Source: Zoogloeaceae bacterium (GTDB lineage Bacteria > Pseudomonadota > Gammaproteobacteria > Burkholderiales > Rhodocyclaceae). Taken from it: a stretch of 25,768 nt of DNA. The notes under the pieces are model-generated. The model did not search any database, had not been told where the DNA came from, and was given only the letters and a program-made list of their open reading frames with translations. Below, in pieces: positions 7,867 to 15,594 of the stretch. Positions within the stretch are counted from its first letter, which is position 1, and each line of letters begins with the position of its first letter. Both the position numbers and the translations under genes were made by a program. The stretch covers positions 1 through 25,768 of the forward strand of contig JAIRLE010000121.1 of the NCBI GenBank assembly GCA_031259605.1, given 5' to 3'.

Positions 7867-8602
7867 TTTCTTGCGCCGCGGCGGCGGGATAACGGTGCGG
7901 GGCGATACGGCGCATTTCGGCTTCAATCCAGTTTTCCACGGCGGCGTTGAGTTGCGTGTCCTTCAAGCCCCGGGTCTCGATGAGCGGGCCGATACTGACG
8001 GTGATGGCGCCAGGATAAATGCGAAAGGCTTTCTTGCGCCAGACGTCGCCCGCGTTGTGCGCCACGGGCAGCACGGGCGAACCGGTCTTGAGCGCGAGGT
8101 AGGCCGCGCCGGATTTGTAGCGCACCTGTTCGCCCAGCGGCACGCGCGTGCCTTCGGGGAAGACGATCACCCAGATGCCGGAATCCAGCCGTTCCCTGCC
8201 CTGTTCGAGCAATCGTTGCAGCGCCTTGCGTCCGGCGTCGCGATCGATGGCGATCATCCGCAGCGCCGCCAGTCCCCAGCCGAAGAAGGGCACTTTCAGG
8301 AGTTCTTTCTTGAGCACGAAGACGGCGGGGACGAAGATGGATTGCAGCCCCACGGTTTCCCAGGCGGATTCGTGCTTGGAAAGCACCAGCACGGGTTTTT
8401 CGGGGATGTTCTCGCGTCCTTCCACCCGCATTTTTACGCCCACCACATGCCGCGCCAGCCACATGAAGGCCGTCCACCAGAGCCTGACCGTGAAAAAGCG
8501 GGTGGAGAGCGGGAACAGGACGAAAATGGCGAGCAGGATGCCGACCGGAATGGTCATCACGCTGACCAGCAGCCAGAACAGCAGGGAGCGCAGGAAAATC
8601 AC
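7850..8602 (-). CDS. plsC: 1-acyl-sn-glycerol-3-phosphate acyltransferase
   Basis: It acylates lysophosphatidic acid to phosphatidic acid at the inner membrane. The 250 residues begin with a strong hydrophobic anchor (LLFWLLVSVMTIPVGILLAI) and a second hydrophobic stretch. They then show the acyltransferase blocks: KHESAWET (an HX4E form of the HX4D catalytic motif) and VFPEGTR, which binds the glycerol phosphate. The start is GTG at 8602 and shares GTGA with the stop of gmhB, a 4-nt overlap typical of translational coupling. Longer readings of this frame run through gmhB and are shadows. The Glu in place of Asp in the HX4D box is seen in this betaproteobacterial subfamily as far as I recall. 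Confidence 0.92.
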   Translation of the reverse strand: MIFLRSLLFWLLVSVMTIPVGILLAIFVLFPLSTRFFTVRLWWTAFMWLARHVVGVKMRVEGRENIPEKPVLVLSKHESAWETVGLQSIFVPAVFVLKKELLKVPFFGWGLAALRMIAIDRDAGRKALQRLLEQGRERLDSGIWVIVFPEGTRVPLGEQVRYKSGAAYLALKTGSPVLPVAHNAGDVWRKKAFRIYPGAITVSIGPLIETRGLKDTQLNAAVENWIEAEMRRIAPHRYPAAAAQENDGSP

Positions 8603-9144
8603 GTTTCGCCTCCCGCAAGAAGATGCGCGACTGCCGCCGCGAGGTCGGCGAATTCCAGGGTATTGGGCGGAAGATGGCCTTCTTCCCTGGTTTTTTCGCC
8701 CTTGCCGGTCAATACCAGTATCGGCTGGCAACCCGCGGCGGCGGCGGCTTCCAGGTCGCGCAGGGAATCGCCGATGGCGGGTACGCCAGCCAGATGGACG
8801 TTCAGGCGTTCGGCAAGCTGCTTGAACAGGCCGGGCTTGGGTTTGCGGCAAGCACAATCGGAATCCGCCGGATGCGGGCAATAGAAAATGGCGTCGATGC
8901 GTCCGCCCACGGCAAAGAGCGCCTGGTGCATTTTTTCGTGGATGGCGTTCAAGGTATCCATGTCGAACAGGCCGCGCCCGATGCCCGACTGGTTGGTGAT
9001 GACGACGACCCTGTAGCCCGCCTGGTTCAGGCGGGCTACGGCTTCCAGCGCGCCGGGGATGGGCTTCCATTCCGCCGGGTTCTTGATGTATTGGGCGGAA
9101 TCGAAATTGATTACGCCGTCGCGGTCGAGGATGACGAGTTTCAT
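8599..9144 (-). CDS. gmhB: D-glycero-beta-D-manno-heptose-1,7-bisphosphate 7-phosphatase
   Basis: It removes the 7-phosphate of heptose bisphosphate in ADP-heptose synthesis for the lipopolysaccharide core. The HAD-superfamily signature DRDGVIN has nucleophile Asp7 and acid Asp9. ITNQSGIGRG is motif II, and CPHPADSDCACRKPKPG supplies the zinc ligands Cys89, His91, Cys97 and Cys99 typical of GmhB; GDSLRDLEAA is the last acidic motif. The length of 181 fits the family. The start lies after the glyS terminator, and a short direct repeat (gttcagg, 9145-9159) precedes it without a visible Shine-Dalgarno sequence. It is coupled to plsC through a GTGA overlap. Confidence 0.95.
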   Translation of the reverse strand: MKLVILDRDGVINFDSAQYIKNPAEWKPIPGALEAVARLNQAGYRVVVITNQSGIGRGLFDMDTLNAIHEKMHQALFAVGGRIDAIFYCPHPADSDCACRKPKPGLFKQLAERLNVHLAGVPAIGDSLRDLEAAAAAGCQPILVLTGKGEKTREEGHLPPNTLEFADLAAAVAHLLAGGET

Positions 9145-9181
9145 GTTCAGGGTTCAGGGAGCAGCGGATGTCAGGAATCAG

Positions 9182-9207
9182 AAAAAACGCTCGCCTCAGG
9201 AGGCGAG
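9182..9207 (-). terminator. Intrinsic terminator at the end of glyS
   Basis: Read on the minus strand, the stem CTCGCCT pairs perfectly with AGGCGAG across a CCTG loop, followed by CG and six T (9187-9182). The TGA stop of glyS lies in the loop and 3' arm of the hairpin. It should separate glyQS transcripts from gmhB-plsC-ygjP-gloA, at least partly. Confidence 0.8.
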
Positions 9208-11310
9208 GCAGGAAAGATCGGCTACCTGGTTCATGGCGCGCGAAAGCTGCATGAGCAGAGCCAGTCGATTGGTTTTCAGGGCGGGGTCTTCGGCGTTCAC
9301 CATTACCGTGTCGAAAAAGACATCGACAGGCGCGCGCAATGCCGAAAGCATTTGCAGCGAGGCGGTGTAATCGCCTGCGGCAAAGGCGGCGGCGGATTGG
9401 GGCGCGATGTTTTGCAGGGCGGCGAAAAGCATGGTTTCGGCAGCTTCGCGGAACAATCCGGCATCGACCATGCCGTCCTTATCGCCTTCCGCTTTTTTCA
9501 GGAGGTTGCCTACACGCTTGTTGGCGGCGGCGAGCGCGCCTGCTTCCGGCAATCGCAAAAAGGCGCGCACGGCGGCAAGGCGTCTGGGAATGTCGCCCAG
9601 ATGTTGCGGTCTCAGGCGGATGACAGCCTCGACTTCCTGTGCCGTAAACCCCTGTTCGCGCAGATTGCCGGCCAGCCGCTCGAAAATGAAGACGGACAAA
9701 TCGTCCGTCGCGGGCACAAAACCGTCCACAGCGGCGAAGGGCGTGGCGGCAGCGGCAAGCAACGCCGGGAGCGACGCGTCGATCCCGCCTTCCACGAGAA
9801 TGCGAATCACGCCCAGCGCGTGACGACGCAGGGCAAACGGATCCTTGTCGCCGGTGGGCGTCTGGCCGATGCCAAAGAGGCCGGTCAGGATTTCCAGCTT
9901 GTCCGCGAGCGCCGTAATCTTGCCCACCTTGCCGCGCGGCAGCGCGTCACCGGCGAAGCGCGGCTTGTAGTGGTCCTCGATGGCGTCGGCCACTTCCGGC
10001 GGCAGGCCGTCGTTCATGGCGTAATAACGTCCCATGACGCCCTGCAATTCGGGAAACTCACCCACCATGCCAGTCAGGAGATCGGCCTTGGCAAGGCGCG
10101 CGGCCTGCTCGATCGGTACACTTCGTTCATTTTCGCCGGTTTGCCCGGCAATGGCGCGGGCGATGGCGACGACGCGCCGCGTCCGTTCGCCTTGGCTGCC
10201 CAGTTGGTTGTGATACACCACCTTGTCCAGATCGGGGAGACGAGAGGCCAGCGTCTTTTTTCGATCCTGTTCGAAAAAGAACCGGGCGTCTGCCAAGCGC
10301 GGGCGCACCACGCGCTCGTTGCCGCTGACGATGGCGCTCGGATCGGCGGGATGGATATTGCTCACCAGCAGAAAGCGGTTGCTCAATTTGCCGTTCGCGT
10401 TAAGCAGGGGAAAGTATTTCTGGTTTGCCTTCATGGTCAGAATCAGGCATTCGTGCGGCACTTCGAGGAACTCCGGCTCAAATTTTCCGACGAGCACGTG
10501 GGGGTGTTCCACCAGCGCGCTGACTTCATCGAGCAGCGCCGCGTCCTCGATGGGCGTCCGTTCCGCGCCTGCCGCCGCCGCCAGTTGCCGCGCGATTTCG
10601 TCGCGCCGCTCGGTAAAGGAGGCGATGACCGCGCCTTCGCGGCGCAGGGTTTTGGCGTAATCGCTGGCATGTTGCATGATGATGGGATTGACGCTTGCCT
10701 CGAAGCGATGTCCCTGTGTCGTTCTTCCCGCCGTCAGGCCCAGTATGCCGACCGGCACGATGTCCGGGCCGTGGAGGGCAAGCAGCGCGTGCGCTGGACG
10801 CGCGAAATGCACTGTATCCCAGCCGTCGGCAAGTTGATAGCTCATGACCTTGGGAATCGGCAGGGCATTCAGCGCGGCTTCGATGGCCTTTTGCAAGCCT
10901 TCGGCCAGGGTCGCGCCCTTTTGCGCGCGCTCGTGAAACAAGGCTTCGGTCTTGCCGTCCGGCGCGCGGCGCAGCGAGGGCAGGACAGCCTCGGCGTCGA
11001 GGCCCAGTGCGGTCAGTTTTTTCAGGAGCGCGGGCGTGGGATTGCCGTTCGCGTCCAGCCCCACGGAAACGGGCATCAGCTTTTGCGTTACCGACCGGTC
11101 GGCGGCAACGGGCAGGACGTTGCTGATCTGCGCGGCCAGACGGCGCGGCGTGGCATAGGCGGTGACGGCGCTTTCTGCCGTGGTCAGGGCGGCGGCGTTC
11201 AGGGATTGCGACAGGGTGTCGGCGAAAACCTCGCCCAGTTTTTTCAGCGCCTTGGGCGGCAGTTCCTCGGCCAGGATTTCCACCAGCAGGGTTTGTGGCG
11301 TCGTCGTCAT
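9196..11310 (-). CDS. glyS: Glycyl-tRNA synthetase beta subunit
   Basis: The beta chain of the bacterial alpha2beta2 glycyl-tRNA synthetase; it binds tRNA-Gly and is needed with GlyQ for charging. The 704 residues are typical (E. coli 689). Recognisable blocks are LLVEILAEELPPKALKKL at the N-terminus, ATPRRLA, HPHVLVGKFEPEFLEVP, LTMKANQKYFPL, FLLVSNI, GNERVVRPRLADARFF, and DPFALRRHALGVIRIL in the C-terminal half. The start at 11310 is 2 nt from the glyQ stop, so the two are co-transcribed. The stop codon is embedded in a terminator hairpin. Confidence 0.97.
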   Translation of the reverse strand: MTTTPQTLLVEILAEELPPKALKKLGEVFADTLSQSLNAAALTTAESAVTAYATPRRLAAQISNVLPVAADRSVTQKLMPVSVGLDANGNPTPALLKKLTALGLDAEAVLPSLRRAPDGKTEALFHERAQKGATLAEGLQKAIEAALNALPIPKVMSYQLADGWDTVHFARPAHALLALHGPDIVPVGILGLTAGRTTQGHRFEASVNPIIMQHASDYAKTLRREGAVIASFTERRDEIARQLAAAAGAERTPIEDAALLDEVSALVEHPHVLVGKFEPEFLEVPHECLILTMKANQKYFPLLNANGKLSNRFLLVSNIHPADPSAIVSGNERVVRPRLADARFFFEQDRKKTLASRLPDLDKVVYHNQLGSQGERTRRVVAIARAIAGQTGENERSVPIEQAARLAKADLLTGMVGEFPELQGVMGRYYAMNDGLPPEVADAIEDHYKPRFAGDALPRGKVGKITALADKLEILTGLFGIGQTPTGDKDPFALRRHALGVIRILVEGGIDASLPALLAAAATPFAAVDGFVPATDDLSVFIFERLAGNLREQGFTAQEVEAVIRLRPQHLGDIPRRLAAVRAFLRLPEAGALAAANKRVGNLLKKAEGDKDGMVDAGLFREAAETMLFAALQNIAPQSAAAFAAGDYTASLQMLSALRAPVDVFFDTVMVNAEDPALKTNRLALLMQLSRAMNQVADLSCLAS

Positions 11311-11312
11311 TA

Positions 11313-12248
11313 TCAGGCCGCTTTCTTTTCGAGTTGCGCCAGCACTTCGGCGGCGTGTTCGCGGCAGGCCATCGGAAAACCCAGACGGGCGCGAGATTCC
11401 AGATAGCTCCGGGCCACGCTTTTGGCCAGGTTGCGGATGCGCCCGATGTAAGCGGCGCGCTCGGTGACGGAAATCGCGCCGCGCGCGTCCAGCAGGTTGA
11501 AGGTATGCGCCGCCTTGAGGATTTGCTCATAGGCGGGCAGCGCCAGTTGCGCCGCCATCAGCCGCTTCGCCTGCCGCTCGTGCGCGTCGAAGGCGACAAA
11601 GAGAAAATCGGCGTCGGAATGCTCGAAATTGTAGGCCGATTGCTCGACTTCGTTCTGATGGTACACATCGCCGTAGGTCAGCCCTTCCGTCCAGACAAGA
11701 TCGTAGACATTCTCGGCACCTTGCAGATACATGGCGAGCCGCTCCAGTCCATAGGTGATTTCACCGGTAATCGGCTTCACGTCGAGGCCGCCGACCTGCT
11801 GGAAGTAGGTGAATTGCGTCACTTCCATGCCGTTCATCCACACTTCCCAGCCCAGTCCCCAAGCGCCCAGCGTCGGATTTTCCCAATCGTCCTCGACGAA
11901 GCGCACGTCGTTCTGTTTGAGATCGAAGCCCAAGGCCTTGAGTGATCCCAGATACAAATCGAGAATATTCTCCGGCGCGGGTTTCAGTACCACCTGATAC
12001 TGGTAATAATGCTGCATCCGATTGGGATTTTCGCCATAGCGCCCGTCCCTGGGGCGGCGCGAAGGCTGCACATAGGCGGCCTTCCAAGGTTCCGGCCCGA
12101 TGGCGCGCAGGAACGTCGCCGTATGGCTCGTGCCCGCGCCGACCTCCATGTCATAGGGCTGCAGGAGCGCGCAACCCTGGCCGCTCCAGTACTGTTGCAG
12201 GGCGAGGAGGATGCTTTGAAAGCTTGGCACCGGTTCGTGGGTCGTCAT
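11313..12248 (-). CDS. glyQ: Glycyl-tRNA synthetase alpha subunit
   Basis: The catalytic alpha chain of tetrameric glycyl-tRNA synthetase (class II). The 311 residues show the near-invariant blocks QGCALLQPYDMEVGAGTSH, YVQPSRRPRDGRYGENPNR, NPTLGAWGLGWEVW, GEITYGLERLAMY and QNEVEQSAYNFEH. The start ATG at 12248 gives the N-terminus expected for the family (MTTHEPVPSFQSILLALQQYW). This ATG is the last codon of repeat copy B, so the whole 5' leader is the hairpin-rich repeat, with GGAG 11 nt upstream as the only Shine-Dalgarno candidate. glyS follows after 2 nt. Confidence 0.97.
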   Translation of the reverse strand: MTTHEPVPSFQSILLALQQYWSGQGCALLQPYDMEVGAGTSHTATFLRAIGPEPWKAAYVQPSRRPRDGRYGENPNRMQHYYQYQVVLKPAPENILDLYLGSLKALGFDLKQNDVRFVEDDWENPTLGAWGLGWEVWMNGMEVTQFTYFQQVGGLDVKPITGEITYGLERLAMYLQGAENVYDLVWTEGLTYGDVYHQNEVEQSAYNFEHSDADFLFVAFDAHERQAKRLMAAQLALPAYEQILKAAHTFNLLDARGAISVTERAAYIGRIRNLAKSVARSYLESRARLGFPMACREHAAEVLAQLEKKAA

Positions 12249-12416
12249 CGTAAAACTAACTCCGGTTTGAAACCCCGCCCTTCAGGGCGGCGCGAAGGTT
12301 GAGACCCCGGCCTCGGCCGGGGTTTCGACCGTAGCCATTGGGGAGGGGAGAGAAACTCCTTCCCAATGGAGTCAGACCGACAGCCCTGAAGGGCTGTCGC
12401 TAATTTTTGCTGAAAC
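12246..12416 (-). repeat. Hairpin-rich leader repeat, copy B (full length, 171 nt)
   Basis: Read on the minus strand it runs from GTTTCAGCAAAAATTAGC to the glyQ ATG. It aligns without gaps to copy D, with about 154 of 171 positions identical by eye. Stems in order: GACAGCCC/GGGCTGTC, CCATTGGG/CCCAATGG, CCCCGGCC/GGCCGGGG, CGCCCT/AGGGCG, and GGTTT/AAACC. After the last stem come GGAG, 11 nt and ATG. Confidence 0.92.
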
Positions 12417-12501
12417 GCATCGGAACGAATAAAGCGGGGAATTCTAATCCCATCGGGCGTTTTCGGGACAGATTTCAGCCTGCCGCCAGGGCAATCGCAG
12501 C
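12417..12501. promoter_or_regulatory. Spacer between divergent repeat copies B and C; weak glyQ promoter candidate
   Basis: The 85 nt between two repeat copies that point away from each other is the only non-repeat DNA just upstream of glyQ. It holds TAGAAT on the minus strand (12446-12441), a 5/6 match to a -10 box, inside a GGGATTAGAATTCCC near-palindrome (12437-12451). No convincing -35 box is seen at the right distance. Confidence 0.25.
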
Positions 12502-12591
12502 AAGAAATCAGCGGCAGCCCTTCAGGCCGGGGTCTCAACCTTCGCGCCTTTCTTGCGGGCGGGGTTTCAAACCGGAGTTGGTTTTACGATG
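12502..12591 (+). repeat. Hairpin-rich leader repeat, copy C (internal deletion)
   Basis: It begins AAATCAGCGGCAGCCCTTCA, matching hairpin 1, then jumps directly to GGCCGGGGTCTCAACC and continues to GGAGTTGGTTTTACGATG. Hairpin 2 and half of hairpin 3 are missing. The terminal ATG (12589) opens only a 23-codon frame through another palindromic repeat, so this copy shows the ATG belongs to the repeat itself. Confidence 0.85.
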
Positions 12592-12605
12592 AATGCCCGT
12601 TTTTT

Positions 12606-12643
12606 CCCTCTCCCGCTTGCGGAAGAGGGTGGCGCGAAGCGCC
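12606..12643. repeat. Second palindromic element: two tandem hairpins
   Basis: CCCTCTCCCGC and GCGGAAGAGGG (12606-12616, 12619-12629) form an 11-bp stem with one mismatch. GGCGC-GAA-GCGCC follows at 12631-12643. No T-run follows on either strand, so it is not a standard terminator. It abuts copy C. The remainder, 12644-12869, shows no gene; TTGGAC (12752-12757), 17 nt, AAAAAT is a weak promoter candidate for the next gene. Confidence 0.65.
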
Positions 12644-12869
12644 GGGAAAGGGAGAAGTAGCGCCACACGATGCCTTGTTCCAGACGCCTTGATGTTTGTG
12701 GCGGCGCGGCCTGAAAATACGGAATTCATGCGCTTGCCCTGAGCCTGCCGCTTGGACGCGCATACGATTTGCGCAAAAATTGCCATAAAATGTCTTGGCG
12801 CTTTATGCCGCGGCGGCTATCGTCGAGGCGCATCATCTCTTCCATTCTTTTTTTACGCGAGGAAGCAAA

Positions 12870-13262
12870 ATGCAATCCTTACAAAAACGACAACGCGCTG
12901 GAAGTGCTGGCGGAGTACCTGCAATGAGGGAAAACGCCATGAATGCCCTGAATACGCAGGCTGTCCCGGCCATGCAACCGCCCCTGTCTGCGTCCAGCAA
13001 GCGCCGGGACGACGCGAGGGATGTCGTCGATACCACCGATTTCCCGGAGCTGGCTTCCAGGGCGCTTGGAAGCGGCAGGCGCGGAAGGGCCGATGAAAAT
13101 GCCGCCGTTCCCGATGCTGGCGATGGCGATGGACTGCTGGACGGCATCGGGGAATCTCTCGCCAACGCGGCGGATGCGGTTGCGGATGCGGCAAGCTCGG
13201 CGGCAGGAGCGGCGGCGGACGCGGCGGGCACAGTGTTGGGCAATCTACTGGATGGTTTATGA
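12870..13262 (+). CDS. Small Ala-rich hypothetical protein
   Basis: A protein of 130 residues that I do not recognise. The start ATG 12870 is chosen because GAGG lies 7 nt upstream; the frame is open further upstream but without a ribosome site. The N-terminal 85 residues are polar and basic (KRQRAG, SSKRRDDARD), followed by an acidic stretch (DENAAVPDAGDGDG). The last 45 residues are an Ala/Asp/Gly helix-forming segment of small residues, NAADAVADAASSAAGAAADAAG, flanked by GLLDGIGESL and LGNLLDGL. Such a tail resembles glycine-zipper or pore-forming peptides in composition only. No signal peptide is visible. It stands alone after the repeat cluster and before convergent ttcA. Confidence 0.55.
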   Translation: MQSLQKRQRAGSAGGVPAMRENAMNALNTQAVPAMQPPLSASSKRRDDARDVVDTTDFPELASRALGSGRRGRADENAAVPDAGDGDGLLDGIGESLANAADAVADAASSAAGAAADAAGTVLGNLLDGL

Positions 13263-13391
13263 AAGGAGTTTCATCGTCGCCTTATTTGGCGGCTGGCGAG
13301 CAAAATGTGTCTGCGATGTCTCCGGTCTGAACAGCTTTTGACGAAGGGGAGCGGATCACCATTTCCTTCCACTTTCAGTCACGCCCAGCGT

Positions 13392-14339
13392 TCAAGGCTT
13401 TTCCACACATACCGGCAAGGGAAACGCGGGGACACTGGTTTGCGGTAATTCCGGCGCGTCACACAGCGTATCGTCGTCCGTGGTTTCATCGCCCCCCGCG
13501 CCCGTTTGCCTCAATCTCTGGAAGTCGAACAGCGCGTTGTCCGCCAGATGCGAGGGCACGACGTTTTGCAGCGCAGTGAATACGGATTCGGTGCGGCCGG
13601 GAAAACGCCGGTCCCATTCCTGCATCATCACGCGGATTTTCTGGCGCTGCAAATTATCCTGCGAACCGCAGAGACCGCAGGGAACGATGGGGAAATTCAT
13701 GCCGCGCGCGTAGCGGGCGATGTCCTCCTCGGCGCAGCAGGCCAGCGGGCGGATGACGATGTGCGCGCCATCGTCCGTCCTCAGTTTGGGCGGCATGGCC
13801 TTCAGCCTGCCGCCAAACAGGAGGTTGAGGAACAGGGTATGCACCAGGTCGTCGCGATGATGTCCCAGCGCGATCTTGTTGGCGCCTACCTCCTTTGCCG
13901 TGCGATAGATGATGCCCCGGCGCAGACGAGAGCAGAGCGAGCAGGCGGTCTTGCCCGGCAAAATCTTTTCTTGCACGATCGAATAGGTATCGGCTTCGAC
14001 GATGCGATAGTCAACGCCGATTTTCTGGAAATAATCGGGCAGCACTTCGGCGGGGAACCCCGGCTGTTTCTGATCCAGATTCATGGCGATCAGGTTGAAG
14101 GACACCGGCGATTTGTGTTGCAGGAGACGCAATAGATGCAGGAGCGTATGCGAATCCTTGCCGCCGGAGACGCAAACCAGGAGCGTGTCGCCCGCTTCGA
14201 TCATGTGGTAGCCGGCAATGGCCTTGCCGACTTTGCGCAACAGCCATTTTTCCAGGCGTTGCAGGGTTTGGGAACTTTGCACGAAAATCCTTGGCGCTGC
14301 GGGCATTTGAGGAAATACGGACAGGCCGGAATCCGTCAT
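13392..14339 (-). CDS. ttcA: tRNA 2-thiocytidine(32) synthetase TtcA
   Basis: An ATP-dependent iron-sulfur enzyme that thiolates cytidine 32 of certain tRNAs. The 315 residues contain the PP-loop SGGKDS (58-63), the CSLC motif (Cys133, Cys136) and PCGLCGSQDN (Cys221, Cys224). These give the three-cysteine Fe-S cluster set of TtcA plus one extra Cys. LGHHRDD and LFLNLLFGGRLKAMPPK are also typical. The C-terminal 45 residues are a low-complexity acidic and Pro-rich tail that the family does not need. The gene is divergent from midA with 103 nt between them. Confidence 0.95.
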   Translation of the reverse strand: MTDSGLSVFPQMPAAPRIFVQSSQTLQRLEKWLLRKVGKAIAGYHMIEAGDTLLVCVSGGKDSHTLLHLLRLLQHKSPVSFNLIAMNLDQKQPGFPAEVLPDYFQKIGVDYRIVEADTYSIVQEKILPGKTACSLCSRLRRGIIYRTAKEVGANKIALGHHRDDLVHTLFLNLLFGGRLKAMPPKLRTDDGAHIVIRPLACCAEEDIARYARGMNFPIVPCGLCGSQDNLQRQKIRVMMQEWDRRFPGRTESVFTALQNVVPSHLADNALFDFQRLRQTGAGGDETTDDDTLCDAPELPQTSVPAFPLPVCVEKP

Positions 14340-14442
14340 GCGCTTGATGAGTCGCCCGTCGCGGATGGGGATTATCGCATGGCAAGCGCGGCAAGGTTAG
14401 AATCCACGCCCCGTCTTTTGTTTTTCGCCATTCAAGACCGCC

Positions 14443-15594
14443 ATGTCCTTGCCGTCCCTCGATCCGATGACCCGCAGCGCAGCGCTGCGGGCGGAAATCC
14501 GCCGCCGGATTGCGGCGGCGGGCGGCTGGGTTTCCTTTGCCGATTTCATGGAACTGGCGTTGTACGCGCCGGGACTGGGCTATTACATGGCGGGCGCGCA
14601 AAAATTCGGGGCGGCGGGAGATTTCGTGACCGCGCCGGAATTGACGCCCCTGTTTGCCCGCGCGCTGGCGCGGCAGGCGGCGGAGATCATGGCAATGAGC
14701 GCGCCGCGCATCCTGGAAGCGGGCGCCGGTTCCGGACGGCTGGCGGCCGATCTGCTGCGGGCGCTGGAAGCCGCCGCCGCCCTGCCGGAACGCTACGAGA
14801 TTCTGGAACTGTCGCCGGAACTCACGGCACGGCAGCGGCAAACCCTCATGCGGGACGCGCCGCGTCTGCTGGAGCGGGTACATTGGCGGGAATGCCTGCC
14901 GGAACGGTTTTCCGGCCTGGTTCTGGCCAACGAAGTGCTGGATGCCATGCCGGTGCATGTGGTGCAGTGGCAAGACGCGGCGATTCTGGAGCGCGGCGTG
15001 ACATGGGGGGAGGATGCGCGGTTTCAGTGGCGGACGCGTCCCGCTGCCGGGCGTCTGCGGATGGAAGCCGAACGCGTCGGGAGGGAATGCCGCCTGCCGC
15101 CGGGTTACGTCGGCGAAATTTCCCTGCTGGCTCCGGCCTGGGCGGCGACCTGGGGCGATCGGCTGGAGGCGGGCTGTCTCCTGCTCGTGGATTATGGTTT
15201 TCCCCGTCATGAGTTTTATCATCCCGACCGCGACGGCGGCACGCTCATGTGCCACTACCGCCAGCATGCGCACCCCGATCCCTTCCATCTGCCGGGTTTG
15301 CAGGACATCAGCGCGCACGTGGATTTCACGGCAGTGATTGCGGCGGCGCATTCGACGGGGTTGAGGCTATCGGGTTATACGCAGCAGGCGCGGTTCTTGT
15401 TGAATTGCGGCCTGCTCGACGATTTGGCGACGCTGGAAGCAAGCAGCCCCGCTTACCTCGAAAACGCCGCCGCCACGCAAAAGTTGCTTGCGCCGCATGA
15501 AATGGGCGAGCTATTCAAGGTGATGGCGTTGAGCAAGGGAATAAAGACGCCGCTTGTCGGATTCACGTATGGCGATAGAGGTCATGCCTTATGA
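14443..15594 (+). CDS. SAM-dependent methyltransferase, MidA/NDUFAF7 family (COG1565)
   Basis: A protein of 383 residues. Family landmarks: YAPGLGYYMAGAQKFGAAGDFVTAPELTPLF near residues 41-70, ILEAGAGSGRLAADLL (SAM-binding glycine loop), YEILELSPELTARQ (acidic end of beta-2), LVLANEVLDAMPVHVV, and LLVDYGFPRHEFYHPDRDGGTL. The eukaryotic relative NDUFAF7 methylates an arginine of complex I. The bacterial role is not established to my knowledge. ATG 14443 gives the expected start. The stop overlaps the end of the convergent downstream gene by 6 nt. It is divergent from ttcA; TAGAAT at 14398-14403 is a possible -10 box without a clear -35. Confidence 0.9.
   Translation: MSLPSLDPMTRSAALRAEIRRRIAAAGGWVSFADFMELALYAPGLGYYMAGAQKFGAAGDFVTAPELTPLFARALARQAAEIMAMSAPRILEAGAGSGRLAADLLRALEAAAALPERYEILELSPELTARQRQTLMRDAPRLLERVHWRECLPERFSGLVLANEVLDAMPVHVVQWQDAAILERGVTWGEDARFQWRTRPAAGRLRMEAERVGRECRLPPGYVGEISLLAPAWAATWGDRLEAGCLLLVDYGFPRHEFYHPDRDGGTLMCHYRQHAHPDPFHLPGLQDISAHVDFTAVIAAAHSTGLRLSGYTQQARFLLNCGLLDDLATLEASSPAYLENAAATQKLLAPHEMGELFKVMALSKGIKTPLVGFTYGDRGHAL

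Noticed and set aside
8623..11406. 927-residue open frame on the + strand across gmhB and glyS
   Set aside because: It is antisense to two certain genes, has no recognisable motifs, and is explained by high-GC codon bias.
12246..12501. T-box riboswitch upstream of glyQ
   Set aside because: Neither an AGGGTGG-type T-box sequence nor a specifier loop is visible. The same leader occurs before metF and the sulfatase gene, so it is not glycine-specific.
12246..12591. CRISPR array or integron attC sites
   Set aside because: Copies are scattered over 24 kb with variable size and gene-sized gaps. There are no regular spacers, no cas or integrase gene, and the adjacent genes are ordinary housekeeping genes.
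12606..12643. Intrinsic terminator at the CCCTCT hairpin
   Set aside because: The T-run is on the 5' side on the + strand and becomes an A-run 3' of the stem on the - strand, so it does not fit a terminator for either direction.
12589..12660. 23-codon frame from the ATG of copy C
   Set aside because: It reads only through a second palindromic repeat and has no conserved features.
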